Origin: Owenia fusiformis
Lineage: Eukaryota; Annelida; Polychaeta; Sabellida; Oweniidae
NCBI GenBank assembly: GCA_903813345.2
Contig: CAIIXF020000027.1
Coordinates: 1 to 48,000, forward strand
Length of the DNA stretch: 48,000 bases
Reading direction: 5' to 3'
Below the pieces are notes generated by a model. The model ran no database searches. It had not been told where the DNA came from and saw nothing but the letters and a program-made list of their open reading frames with translations. The position numbers and the translations under genes are program-made. Within the stretch, counting starts at the first letter, position 1. The number at the start of each line of letters is the position of its first letter. Positions 33,781 to 44,308 of this stretch are shown piece by piece.

Positions 33781-33891
33781 CTATGCTTTAACCATTGCTG
33801 AGATGCATAACGTGTTGCATTTGGGGCTGAAGATCCAGCTGCTGTGTACAGAGTGCTGAGGGGCTGCTTTTAACATCTCTGCTGAGTGCAA
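33781..33891 (+). pseudogene. Decayed copy of the exon-like segment
   Basis: Bounded by TTTTCAG and GTGAAT like its relative at 32468, with clear base similarity through GTACAGAGTGCTGAGGGGCT. A one-base deletion shifts the frame and brings a TGA into it, so it is not open. Confidence 0.45.
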
Positions 33892-33910
33892 GGTGAATAT
33901 GCCTGCTAGT

Positions 33911-35745
33911 TAAAATATGAACATTAAATATACTTTGGTCAGTTTGTCAATTCTAAAGAAATTCTATGAAAGGAGTACAAAAATGGACACAAAATGATAG
34001 AATGCTTCAAACAAGATTGTGCTATCAGCATTCCATTTTAGTCTTTATTCTTATCTTCTTTCTTCTAAAAAGTCTATTATAGTTTTTGTAGCAAAAAATG
34101 CAGTTTCCTAAATAAATTTGATTAAATTTTGTTGTATACTATAATATTATCCATTAGACTATGTATCAGATAATTTTTTGAGAATAATTAAGCCTGTCAG
34201 TGATAAAATTTATTTATCAGAACATTTCCTGAAAACTTATTAAAGCATATTCTGTCATTTCAAGTATCACCCAAATCAGTATGTTGTTTTTCCAGTTACT
34301 GAAATGCAAGACAACAAGTCTAATGAGATGCAACAAGTATACTGAACAGCAGAATAAGAATTGAGTGATTACAACTATGACATGGACTTTAAAAAACTGA
34401 ACTGTTTATATATCAATCATTCTTTACTTGTATACCCATCCAAATTCCATTGCACAAAAAAGAGAGGTGCTGTTTACTCATTCTTAAAGAGAAAGTTATT
34501 AAGAAGCTACTACTTATAGCAATAGTTTTGCATTAAGCTCCTACAATAGGTTTGTTCAATAAATTGTTTCGACAATGTGTAACTACACAAATATGTTTAT
34601 CGACATGGAAGTATTTTGCATTTGTAATCATTGTAAGAGTAATTAGAGGATCAGATGCAAAATTACATCCATGCAATGGGTTCTTGAAAGTATTTATGCA
34701 AGTGAAGAATATGGTCAATATGTGTAGATTCAATGATCAATCAAGATATTTAATATAGCAAACCAAACAATCAGAGAGGGAAATGATGATGTGTTGGAAC
34801 AGATTATTTGTTATTCACCACATACAAAGCCTATCAAACTTAAATAGTGCAATTATTTAGTTTTTTCATGTTTTATATGCTATTGATCTGTTTTAATTGA
34901 AAGTCATATTTGACTTACTTAATGATGTTTCAATATAAATATATTACTTTTTATATAAACTAATCTATCTTTAAGTTGAATTTTGGGGACCCAAATGTAT
35001 AACTAGATTTTTCATTTATCGTCAGCATATGGAAATATCTCTATGTATTTATTTTTCATGAAACTTATACTGTTAATATATTTTTACAATTATAATTCTA
35101 TTGAAACTAAATCCTGCTGTGTTGTAACTTATGCTGATCATAAATCATTGGAAAAAACTAGTTAGATTGGACTGTAGGCCCAGTGATGAATGAAGACATG
35201 ACCCATATGATACTAGATGTTGACATGGTTGGTGTATAGTCCTCTATAGTTTCCATTATTTGTGAATAACCATGGTCTAGGGCCAAGACTAAATACCATT
35301 TGGAGTTCTGAACTTCTGACAAGACAATATCTGATCATCTAAAAAGTTCATGTAGATCTCATTGGTTGAGGTTGGTATGGAAGTCACTTTTACTTCCTTA
35401 TTTTCCAGAGCCAATGTTATTTCAATCGGAGTTTTTATCAAAATTGATAAAAGTTTTACTCAATCTGATGATTTTGTCTAAATCTGAAAAATCTATTTTG
35501 CCCGAAGCCCAAGTTATTCAGTTTATAAGAAAATGGACAAAGTGAATTTAGAATTATCAGACAATAGCAGATAATTTTGATAACTTGTCGATTATTGATA
35601 ATTATCGAATTTATTGCTAATAGGAATACTATCAAAATTATCAGTACCAGCGATAATATTAACTTTATTGATAATGCTGATTTCTTGCGTGCCCTGTAAA
35701 AAAGTTACAAATATCGCTAAATTATAATCATAATTATTTTAATTA
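33911..35745. other. Intron sequence without recognised feature
   Basis: AT-rich sequence within the large piggyBac intron. Open frames at 34533-34758 overlap on opposite strands and show no motif. Around 35570-35640 ATTATC/GATAAT words make weak inverted repeats. I see no transposon termini or RNA gene. Confidence 0.4.
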
Positions 35746-35749
35746 ATTT

Positions 35750-35996
35750 TAGATCATAGCAGTAAAAATCATATCAGTATTACAAAAAAAGTATTCAATA
35801 TGATCAAACAGGACTACTCTGCGACTTGAAAACCAATATGTTGGGGAAAATATTATTCTGATCCTAGACCTGCAAGAATACATAGTAATCTCTTGAAAGC
35901 CCATGATTTGAAGAAAGAAAACAAGGCATACTTTGACTTTCAGAAGGCATTCGACACAGTTCAACTGTCTATATTCTGGCGTTTTCATTATCTTCA
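35750..35996 (+). pseudogene. LINE reverse-transcriptase relic
   Basis: In shifting frames the plus strand reads DQTGLL, then NQYVGENIILILDLQEYI, then NKAYFDFQKAFDTVQLS before TAA. The order (D-Q-T-G, x-Y-x-G-E-N-I, then the FxDFxKAFD motif A of reverse transcriptase) matches non-LTR retrotransposon RTs of the L1/Tx1 sort. At least two frameshifts and a stop break it. Only about 80 codons remain, in the sense orientation of the host intron. Confidence 0.7.
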
Positions 35997-36696
35997 GTGT
36001 TAAAATAACAATGCGTACCCTATCCTGTATAAAGTGTTCCTCTAATCATTAAATTAAACGCAGATTGAAGAAGTTATTCAGGAAAAAAATTCTTAATCGG
36101 GTTGTTCTCACTTTCTTCGTCGGCCGCCATATTGAATTTTTCGAAAAATGATAAAATATCCGAGGGAAAAAGCGTATCATAGCCGGGCCATCTGAAATGA
36201 GGATGTTTTTCCAAGTTATTCTGATTCATTGGGATTGTTGCTATGTTTCTGTGAAAAAATAATTTCTGTTTCACTTAAAACATCGACGAACTTCATAAAA
36301 AACAAGTCTCAATTTTTCGAAATATTTTTTTGATCGCCAACCACACTTGATACGATCGATATATTTACAAATATTTGGGCTTAAAATATGCTTCAATTCA
36401 TTCTTAAGACGTATCTTATAGGAATTGTATTCATTGGTGATTATTTAGGGGTGATTTTAGAGCAAATAAATCATCGATCATTTCCGGAAGTAGAAGCTCA
36501 AAAATCATGCGCAGAAAAACAAAAGTAAAGACATTTCTCTGACCTGCCGAGCGAGTGGTTTTATTTCTCGAAATTAAAGCTCCTGTTTTGTTCATGTGCT
36601 ACTTTTATATATCATCTTTAACATTTGGTTTTAGAAATTGGTGTTGTGTCAATGGAGTATAAACTTTAAGGTTCAATTCGGTTTGCATATTTTCAG
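35997..36696. other. Intron sequence without recognised feature
   Basis: Holds the second copy of the AAAAGCGTATCA...CCGGGCCAT motif near 36168 and GGCCGCCATATTGAATTTTT near 36122. A minus-strand frame of 66 codons (36074-36274) has no recognisable domain. The splice acceptor of piggyBac exon c ends the interval. Confidence 0.4.
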
Positions 36697-36838
36697 GTAC
36701 AACATCATTAGGAGAAGTCTGAAGTGGTGGAAAGTGTTTTTTTCCATATGGTAGACACATCAGTGGTAAACTCATTTATTATATTCCAAGAGCTGCAGCA
36801 TAAATTCCCAGATGTCCCTGAGCTTCAACGACCATATT
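36697..36838 (+). CDS. piggyBac-like gene, exon c, one-base frameshift
   Basis: Acceptor TTTTCAG ends at 36696 and donor GTAAGT starts at 36839. The entry frame reads YNIIRRSLKWWKVFF and hits TAG. One base further on, the frame reads HMVDTSVVNSFIIFQELQ, the known helix after the GGVD motif. Seven T residues at about 36736-36742 lie at the break; an eighth would keep the length usual for the family. Exit phase fits exon d. Confidence 0.7.
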
Positions 36839-36928
36839 GTAAGTTTTCTCCTTGTTAAATACATGTATTTATAAAACCTCTAAGCCTATCAAGTATGATA
36901 GCATGATAGAAAATTCTTTCTTTTATTA

Positions 36929-36960
36929 TGTCCCCACCACATAGTGTGGCGCGTCCGTCC

Positions 36961-36991
<31 letters not shown>

Positions 36992-38388
36992 CCTCCGTCT
37001 GTCCGTTCATCCGGCAGTTTTCTCCAAAACCGCTACAGATATCACCTTCAAATTTATAGGGATAACTTATAAGTGCGTACAGATGTGGATGAAAAAAATT
37101 TAACTCGATACCTACTTCCTGTCAGCCATTTTGAAGTTAAATGCTAAAATCCTTGTCTGCAAACTTTAAGAAAAACGGCTTCACAGTTGCTTTAAAAAAT
37201 TTAATATCTTGTTCAGCTCACTTCATTCTACACCTGATAAGGTTTTGGACCTGTTAGCTCAGTCATGTCAGCCATTTTGAATGTCTTAAGAAAAGTTAGT
37301 GCGCAATAATACAAAGTATCATATTGAATGGTGTTTTTGAGTTTTCATACTTTAACTATTTAGTAGCTTTATAAATAATTTCAGGTGTACTTTGTTGTAA
37401 AAGCCTATGTTATTGTTAACAGTGGTTATATGTAACAATTTTGTAAAAGGAAATTAGCAAAAACACATAATCAATTTTTCATTGTCGGCCATTTTGGATT
37501 TTTCCGTCCTAAAATCTTGTCTGTAAAGTTTTGTCTACGCGTTTTCAGGTGAATCGTTTGGTAGGTCAATTTCAAATTTTCAGGGATGATTCTTAGTATG
37601 AAAATCTAGATCTGTTTAGTATTTGGGCGTTCTGGGTAAATGTCAAGGCAGCCATTTTGGATTTTCCGTCTTAAAAATCTTGTCTGTAAAGTCTTGTCTA
37701 CGCATTTCCAAGTGAACCGTTTGGTAGATCAATTTCAAATTTTCAGGGATGATTCTTAGTATGAAATTCTAGATCTGATTAGTTTTAAGGCGTTCAGGGT
37801 AAATGTCAAGGCAGCCATTTTGGATTTTCCGTCTTAAAATCTTGTCTGTAAAGTATTGTTTACGTATTTCCAGGTGAACCGTTTGGTAGATCAATTTCAA
37901 ATTTTCAGGGATGATTCTTAGTATGAAAATCATAGTTTTTTGACATTCTGGATAAATGTCAAGGCAGCCATTTTGAATTTTCCGTCCTAAAATCTTGTCT
38001 GTAAAGTCTTGTCTACGCGTTTTCAGGTGAACCGTTTGGTAGATCAATTTCAAATTTTCAAGGATGATTCTTAGTATTAAAATCTTGAACTGATTAGTTT
38101 TTTGACATTCTGGGTAAATGTCAAGGCAGCCATTTTAGATTTTCCATTCTAAAATCTTGTCTGTAAAGTTTTGTTTACATGTTTTCTGGTTAACTGTTTG
38201 ATGGATGAATTTCAAATTTTTTTTGGGTGGTTCTTAGTATGAAAATCTAGAACCAAATAACTTTTGGGCATTCTGGGTAAATTTTAAGGTGGCCATTTTG
38301 GATTTTCCGTCCTCAAATTGTGTTGGTAAAGTCTTGTCTACTTATTTTCAGGATAACCATTCGATTGGATCACCCATTGGTGGGGACA
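36929..38388. mobile_element. Composite satellite element with TGTCCCCACCA termini
   Basis: Perfect 11-bp inverted ends TGTCCCCACCA (36929-36939) and TGGTGGGGACA (38378-38388). A (GTCC/GTCT)n tract lies near the left end (about 36953-37010). About six copies of a 163-bp tandem repeat follow, anchored on GCCATTTTGGATTTTCCGTC (37488, 37651, 37814, 37967, 38129 and 38292). It lies in the last piggyBac intron and has no coding capacity. It shares its repeat with the element at 40284. Confidence 0.7.
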
Positions 38389-39039
38389 TTTTGTACACAT
38401 TTGTGTTCTTGTTGTTATTCTTTTATTGTTAGATTTTGACTCATTTGATTTAGTTTCATTTTACTATAAAGCACGAAGGAAAGTCCATTTATAGTATGTT
38501 TACATATCAGATATTTCTTCCCAGGTGATTGAACTTAGGGACACCAAAGTTTGTATGGTGATAGGTGTCTAGTAGGAAACCTAAATTGTTATTGCAGCAA
38601 ACACCAATTATTTTTGCAATTAAAAAAATTCGATTCAATTTGAAAATAATATGTTTTTATATATACCAGAGCTTTTGGGTATGACTGTTGCGAATGTCTG
38701 AATGGATGGAGGTGGTGTGAAAGTGGTTTAATATTTCATCTTTGCCTTGTTAAATGTATTTATTCCATAGTTAGCATGATATTCATTGGATAACATGTGA
38801 AAATAAAAACGGTATTTTTGTAATCAGTGGTAAAATATGATATTTTTGACAAATTTTCACTTAACCATAGCACACGGTTTTTTAGCCATGACATACGACG
38901 TCGTATGCGATGGTTAATGGATTTTTGCTACTTCAGACTCAAAACGAGGCTAAGTGTCAACATCGTTTGGAAAATTCGAATTAAATGACTTAATTTCCGA
39001 CAATTGTGATGATGACTTTAACTATGGAATAAAAAGAAC
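38389..39039. other. Intron sequence with a short perfect palindrome
   Basis: There is no gene. CATACGACGTCGTATG at 38892-38907 is a perfect 16-bp palindrome, nested in weaker outer arms (CCAT/ATGG and TTAACCAT/ATGGTTAA, about 38872-38919). The rest is AT-rich without recognised structure. Confidence 0.5.
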
Positions 39040-39173
39040 ATCCTATGATTTACTCGTGATATGATTTTAATCCACTCATGGATATTGATATCTGCACTCT
39101 CTCGCTACGCTCGCTCGTGCAGATATCATATCCATTCGTGGATAAAAATCATATCACTCATAAATCATAGGAT
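39040..39173. repeat. Foldback (MITE-like hairpin)
   Basis: ATCCTATGATTTACTCGTGA is inverted at the right end (ending 39173), and the arms pair over roughly 55 bp with few mismatches. The loop CTCTCGCTACGCTCGCTC is itself CTCGC-rich. A long A-run and a T-run follow at about 39210-39250. Confidence 0.7.
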
Positions 39174-39261
39174 ATCCCCTATTAATGTATTATTCATGCT
39201 TGATTCAATAAAAAAAAAAAAAAAAAAAAATTAAAAAATTTTTTTTTTTATAACACTCCAG

Positions 39262-39539
39262 GCTATGGTCAGCTCAAGTGTAGAGAGGAGTTGGTGAGAC
39301 AGTTTGCCCATATAGAGCTGAATGAGGAGGTACCAAGACCCTGTTGTATAGCTCCTAGAGTTGACCCAAGTCCCCATTTGCCAGTCCATAGTGGCATGTC
39401 TTGTAACTGTTGCCTGTGCTACGCAAATCACAAAGTGGAGAGAAAATCCCAGTGGACATGTAGTAATAGAAACTGTGAAGGCAACTTGTGCCTTAACTCA
39501 ACAAGAAACTGCTTCTACAACTACCACATCAATCATTAG
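39262..39539 (+). CDS. piggyBac-like gene, last exon with zinc-binding C-terminus
   Basis: The acceptor CTCCAG ends at 39261, after a long A-run and T-run. The exon encodes GQLKCREELVRQF, then a cysteine-rich domain with CNCCLCY, WTCSNRNC, LCL and CFYNYH spaced like the C-terminal zinc ribbon/RING-like domain of piggyBac transposases. It ends in TAG at 39537-39539. An AATAAA lies just beyond (about 39543). Confidence 0.82.
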
Positions 39540-40283
39540 AAAATAAAAGTGACAATTGGAAAACAAACAAAAACAAAGCTCAGTGAAAGATATCAACTCA
39601 TAAATATAATGCACATCTTTGGATTACTGATTACTGGATTACTGGTATCATGATACAGCTGTAAATTGCAGTAAATGTACAGTGTATCTATTGAAACAGT
39701 ATCAAAACCACAAGTGTATTTTGTTTCACAGGAAACTTACCTGAGAACCACAAAAATAGAGAAATCTTCAGAATTCTCTTAATATTCTGCAACTGAAATC
39801 ACCATTTGCCGCTACAAATTTACCACTACAGTGCAATTATTATGGCCACACTTGGATTTTATTTTACTAATATGTAAACATATGTTATCAGAAAGCCATG
39901 TTACCAGAGACCATCTAGCTATAATTGTATGCATGATAAGGCGGACACAATGTTCATTTATTTATTCAATGCCTTTGTAAAACAATGCATGCACACTGTA
40001 TATAGCGTATAGTGCGTACATGTATCTTATTGTTTCTCGTATATGACGTTTCTCGTATATGACAATGTATCATGATACACATCATATTGTGGCATACTGT
40101 ATCATACTGTATCATGATAACACTAACTGACACTTACATAAAGCAACATTACCATAGAAACAGTTTTCTGTGGTCTTCTTGTTATCGCGTGAACACTGTT
40201 GATTACAATTTATTTACATATTGTGGAGGTTATGTTGTTATTTATAGATTACAAATGGGAAAATATGTGATATTTTAATCGAT
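39540..40283. other. Downstream of piggyBac stop; no gene
   Basis: AATAAA lies immediately after the stop (about 39543), so part of this may be 3' UTR. ATCATGATAC-type words recur at about 40068-40120 and CTCGTATATGAC occurs twice (about 40037 and 40053). The overlapping short frames show no domain. Confidence 0.4.
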
Positions 40284-42105
40284 TTTTATTGCACCCTAAG
40301 GTGCTATATTGTAATCAGTTTGCCGGGCGGGCGGGCGTCCCGAAAAATCTTGTCTACAGGTTTCCAGCCAAACCGTTTGAGGGATTCATTTGAAATTCTC
40401 AGTGATGTTTCTACCTATGAAAGTTTAGAACTGATTAGTTTTTATCGCACCCTAAGGTGCTATATTGTAATCAGTTTGCCGGGCGGTTGGGCCGGTGTCC
40501 CGAATAATCTTGTCTGCAGGTTTCCAGTCAAACTGTTTGAGGGATTCATTTGAAATTCTCAGGGATGTTTCTACCTATGAAAGTTTAGAACTGATTAGTT
40601 TTTCGGCATCCTGGGTAAATGTTAAGGCGGCCATTTTGGATTTTCCATTCTAAAATCTTGTCTGTCAAGGCTTGTCTACAGGTTTCCAGCCAAACTGTTT
40701 GAGGGATTCATTTGAAATTCTCAGGGATGCTTCTACCTATAAAAGTTTAGAACTGATTAGTTTTTCCGCATCCTGGGTAAATGTTAAGGCGGCCATTTTG
40801 GATTTTCCGTCCTAAAATCTCGTCTGTCAAGGCTTGTCTACAGGTTTCCAGCCAAACCGTTTGAGGGATTCATTTGAAATCCCCAGGGATGTTTCTACCT
40901 ATGAAAGTTTAGAACTAAGTTTTTTGACTTTCTGGATAAATGTTAAGACGGCCATTTTGGATTTTACGTCCTAAAATTGTGTCTGTGAAGTGTTGTTTAA
41001 AAAATAAAAAAGAATTTCCCATTGAGAGCAATGTTAAATTAAAACATTTTTTTTAGAAATAACTAAATGGTCAATCTTTCCAATTTTCACATATTTTGTA
41101 ATACATCAGTATATCTTTTACCAGGATTTTTTTCAGGAAAATATGAATTGTAGAAAAAAAAGCTGATACACTGTGAAGTAATACCTTAAAACGTGTCTCT
41201 TGAGGGTTGTTTAGAGGTTTCATGGATTCATCCTAAAATTTGAGAGATGTTTCTATGGAAAGTTTAGAACTGATTAGTTTTTAGGCAGTCTGGGTGAATG
41301 TTAAGGTGGCCATTTTGAATTTTCCTGCCCGAAAAGTGTATTCTGTTCAAGGGTGTGATTCTGTTCACCCTGTGGCCTATTTGGCATTCTGGGTAAATGT
41401 AAAGGTGGCCATTTTGGATTTTCCATCCTAAAATCTTGTCTGTCAAGGCTTGTCTACAGGTCTCCAGCCAAACTGTTTGAGGGATTCATTTGAAATTCTC
41501 GGGGGTGTTTCTACCTATAAAAGTTTAGTACTGATTAGTTTTTCGGCATTCTGGGTAAATGTTAAGGCGGCCATTTTGGATTTTCCGTCCTAAAAACTTG
41601 TCTGTCAAGGCTTGTCTACAGGTTTCCAGCCAAACCATTTGAGGGATTTATTTGAAATTCTCAGGGATGTTTCTACCTATGAAAGTTTAGAACTGATTAG
41701 TTTAAATCGTGTCTGTGAAGGCTTGTTTTAAAAAATAAAAAAGAATTTCCCATTGAGAGCAATGTTAAATTAAAACATTTTTTTTAGAAATAACTAAACG
41801 GTCAATCTTTCCAATTTTTACATATTTTGTAATACATCAGTATATCTTTTACAAGGAGTTTTTCAGGAAAATCTGAATTGTAGAAAAAAGCTGAAACACT
41901 GCGAAGTAATACCTTAAAACGTGTCTCTTGAGGGTTGTTTACAGGTTTCATGGATTCTTCCTAAAATTTTAGAGATGTTTCTATGGAAAGTTTAGAACTG
42001 ATTAGTTTTTAGGCAGTCTGGGTAAATGTTTAGGTGGCCAATTTTCCATCCCGAAAAGTGTATTCTGTTCAAGGGTGCGATTCTGTTCACCCTGTGGCTT
42101 GTTCC
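40284..42105. repeat. Composite satellite element starting GCACCCTAAGGTGC
   Basis: The head segment TTGCACCCTAAGGTGCTATA with a GGGC-rich tract occurs at about 40289 and again at about 40447. Repeats of about 160 bp follow with GGCCATTTTGGATTTTCC anchors (40630, 40792, 40951 and later). An inner block of about 0.4 kb (about 40990-41380, containing AGAATTTCCCATTGAGAGC) is duplicated at about 41720-42100. The repeat unit is clearly related to that of the 36929 element. The right terminus is not defined. Confidence 0.6.
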
Positions 42106-42199
42106 ATATTATTATATAGAAAAGAACCACATACGATATTTCCAATTATTAATTTAATTTAGATTAAATTTATTTATATAATCACTAATTAGTAAAAAC

Positions 42200-42937
42200 T
42201 ACAGGGTGCTTCATGATGACCATACCCCCTTTACAATCCACGTAAGCCCATATGACACTATGATCTACAATTATTTTTAAGCTTCTGCATGCACAGACCA
42301 TTATGGCCTACAACTCTCCTTCTAGGCCTACACATCATTTTAAAGCTGATTCAATTCTTGAGTACCTGGCCCAAATAGTGACATGACTCCTGGATTAACA
42401 TTTATTTTCACTCATTTTATTTTCACTTATTTTATTCTCACTCATTTTATTTTCACTTATTTTATTTTCACTCATTTGCTTGTTTTACATCTTCTAGTCC
42501 AGTCCTGCAGAGCATTAATTACAAAAGATGCATTCCTTGATTCAACATTTCCCTATATATCTTCAGCAACCATAAACTCTAGGGTTTTGATAATTTCTGG
42601 GTCTTGTCTTATCCTGGGCAATGGGGGGGTGAGGGAACTCTAGGAGGTTGTTTCAGAATATGGGGGTGGGGGTGAGGGAACCCTAGGATGTTGTTTCCGA
42701 ATATGGGGGAGGGATTGAAGGAACTCTTGGATGTTGTTTCAGAATAGGGGGGAGGAATTGAGGGAACTCTAGGAGGTTGTTTCAGAATATGGGGGGGATT
42801 GAAGGAACTCTTGGATGTTGTTTCAGTATATGGGGGAAGGGTTGAAGGAACTCTAGGATGTTGTTTCAGAATATGGGAGGGGGTTGAGGGAACTCTAGGA
42901 TATTGTTTCCATGGGTTATTTATTGAAGCACCCTGTA
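42200..42937. mobile_element. TA-flanked element carrying a G-rich minisatellite
   Basis: The ends ACAGGGTGCTTCA and TGAAGCACCCTGT are perfect inverts, flanked by TA (42200-42201 and 42936-42937), as in Tc1/mariner-type MITEs. Inside are a 15-bp (TTTTCACTCATTTTA-type) repeat at about 42405-42478 and a 43-bp minisatellite. There is no transposase. Confidence 0.7.
42615..42910 (+). repeat. 43-bp G-rich minisatellite, about seven units
   Basis: TTGTTTC recurs at 42648, 42691, 42734, about 42778, 42818, 42861 and about 42903, a period near 43 bp. Each unit has GGGGG tracts and GGAACTCTAGGA. The apparent open frame entering it from 42383 is not a gene. Confidence 0.85.
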
Positions 42938-43410
42938 CTATCTACTTGTATCCATAACAACTGATGTTAAGATGATGCTTGTGAAGGAAAATCAAAATGT
43001 TTTAAATTATCATTATATATATATTGTTATTTGTCATACATTTGCAGTATTTAAAAATGGTTGATGGGATTTTGGAATCCATTGTAGGTCTTTCTGTACA
43101 TTGTGAAATATAGAATTCATGTGAATTTTGGAACTTTTTCAACATCTTATTCTCGATTAAATGTTTCAAAAACATGTTCGCATAGTGTAAGAATGGGAAG
43201 GCAAGAGACGCATGATATTATTTTTTATTATTATTCAGTGAATCAAATTTTTGAAACAACGTTTTCTTTGTCAACTTGTACAGTGAATATTGTCATGGTT
43301 ATAATATGTACATGTACAAAACAATTCTCATAGAATTATTTGTTGAAATGTTTTGTCATGCAACTATTTGTAGAAATCTCATTATTTACAATACAAATAT
43401 GACAGACATC

Positions 43411-43712
43411 TCATTATCACACCAGAATAGCCTGACAACGGTAAAGTCAGATACCGTTGTCGCAAATGGTGGACATAACCGTCGCTTCAACTGTTTAATT
43501 ACTTGGTCCTCATTTCATGGGATTTTATCGTGGCTAATTCTGTGTATGTATTACTAAGACACTTTGATTGATTGTTGTTCCAAAGGGATTTAGTCTAGGT
43601 GCTCTATTAAACATACAGTCCATGAAAATCTAATTGAAGTGACGGTTATGTCTGCCATTTTTGACAACGGTATCTGACTTTACTAATGTCAGGCTGTTCC
43701 AGTGTGATTATT
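43411..43712. mobile_element. Inverted-repeat MITE
   Basis: Arms of about 85 bp (43411-43498 and about 43633-43712) are inverted copies with moderate divergence. They include GTAAAGTCAGATACCGTTGTC against GACAACGGTATCTGACTTTAC (here 20-21 bp) and the outer ATCACAC/GTGTGAT. The middle is about 135 bp of unique sequence, non-coding. Confidence 0.7.
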
Positions 43713-44146
43713 TTGACTAAGAAACATTTATAAAATGTTTTTGTATCCATGTATTTTAAAATTGCTACTTTTGAGATCAATAAGTATTATGACAAACTAC
43801 AATTGTTTTTTCATTGGGAGGTGTGTTAAAACGTCTATTTTTGGTGAATGGAGTAGAATAGCTAGTTTTTCAGTATATAAATTTTTATGTAACCACCAAA
43901 AAGTGGTGACATATTGTTTATAGTCTCCATTTTTTGTGACGGAGGTTGGCTGACCGCACTTGGTGTCTGTAGCTAGTGGTGGTGACATTTTGCATGTTAA
44001 TGCCTTGTTAATTTATTTATTTCATAATATATGTACCTACAAATATACAATGAATTTAATACAAATATACAATGAAAAGCAAAGTATGGTGGATTGCAGT
44101 TGCGAGTATATGCCATTTACATTTTCTCAGCATAATATGAGGTTAT

Positions 44147-44308
44147 ATAATGGTTGATTCTGTATATCGTGTTTATACTCAAGTGAGTATATGCATGGGC
44201 TTTCAAGAGCTGTTGAAAGCCCATTGTATATGATATATTTTGCAGTGACCGAGTGAATATATCATATACTCACAAGAGTATAACGATATACAGAATCAAC
44301 CATTTTAT
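44147..44308. repeat. Foldback element
   Basis: ATAATGGTTGATTCTGTATA is inverted at the right end (CAGAATCAACCATTTTAT). A second nested hairpin (GGGCTTTCAAGAG...GAAAGCCC) lies in the left half. It is non-coding. Confidence 0.7.

Larger units (their letters stand above)
32030..33910 (+). repeat. Three diverged tandem units of about 0.6 kb
   Basis: Each unit contains GGTGTAGTCAGGATCCAAAAA or a close variant (32248, 32840 and 33199), a CATTTTAAGGATCAAG-like segment and a TTTCATAGATATAG-like segment. In units 1 and 3 an AG-exon-GT segment follows. Unit 2 (about 32640-33040) lacks that segment, and unit 3 is interrupted by the element at 33272-33649. Confidence 0.7.
29714..39539 (+). pseudogene. 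piggyBac transposase-derived gene (PGBD-like), C-terminal four exons, frameshifted
   Basis: Four GT-AG exons with compatible phases (29714-29824, 30115-30231, 36697-36838, 39262-39539) encode the end of a piggyBac family transposase. In order they carry a WRDNKTVTVLST strand, the MGGVDKSDQ motif (its VD aspartate is the third catalytic Asp of the family), a KWWK...HMVDTSVVNS helix and a C-terminal cysteine-rich zinc-binding domain ending CFYNYH. The N-terminal half with the first two catalytic Asp residues is not found; repeats occupy the space upstream. One base is missing in a T-run at about 36736-36742, so the chain stops early unless this is an assembly error. Transposon copies of piggyBac are usually intronless or nearly so; the introns suggest an old host-resident copy. 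Its function is unknown. Confidence 0.8.

Noticed and set aside
43735-44000. Possible element bounded by ACCACCA...TGGTGGT near 43891-43983
   Set aside because: Ends are short and imperfect, with no target duplication and no second copy in the window.
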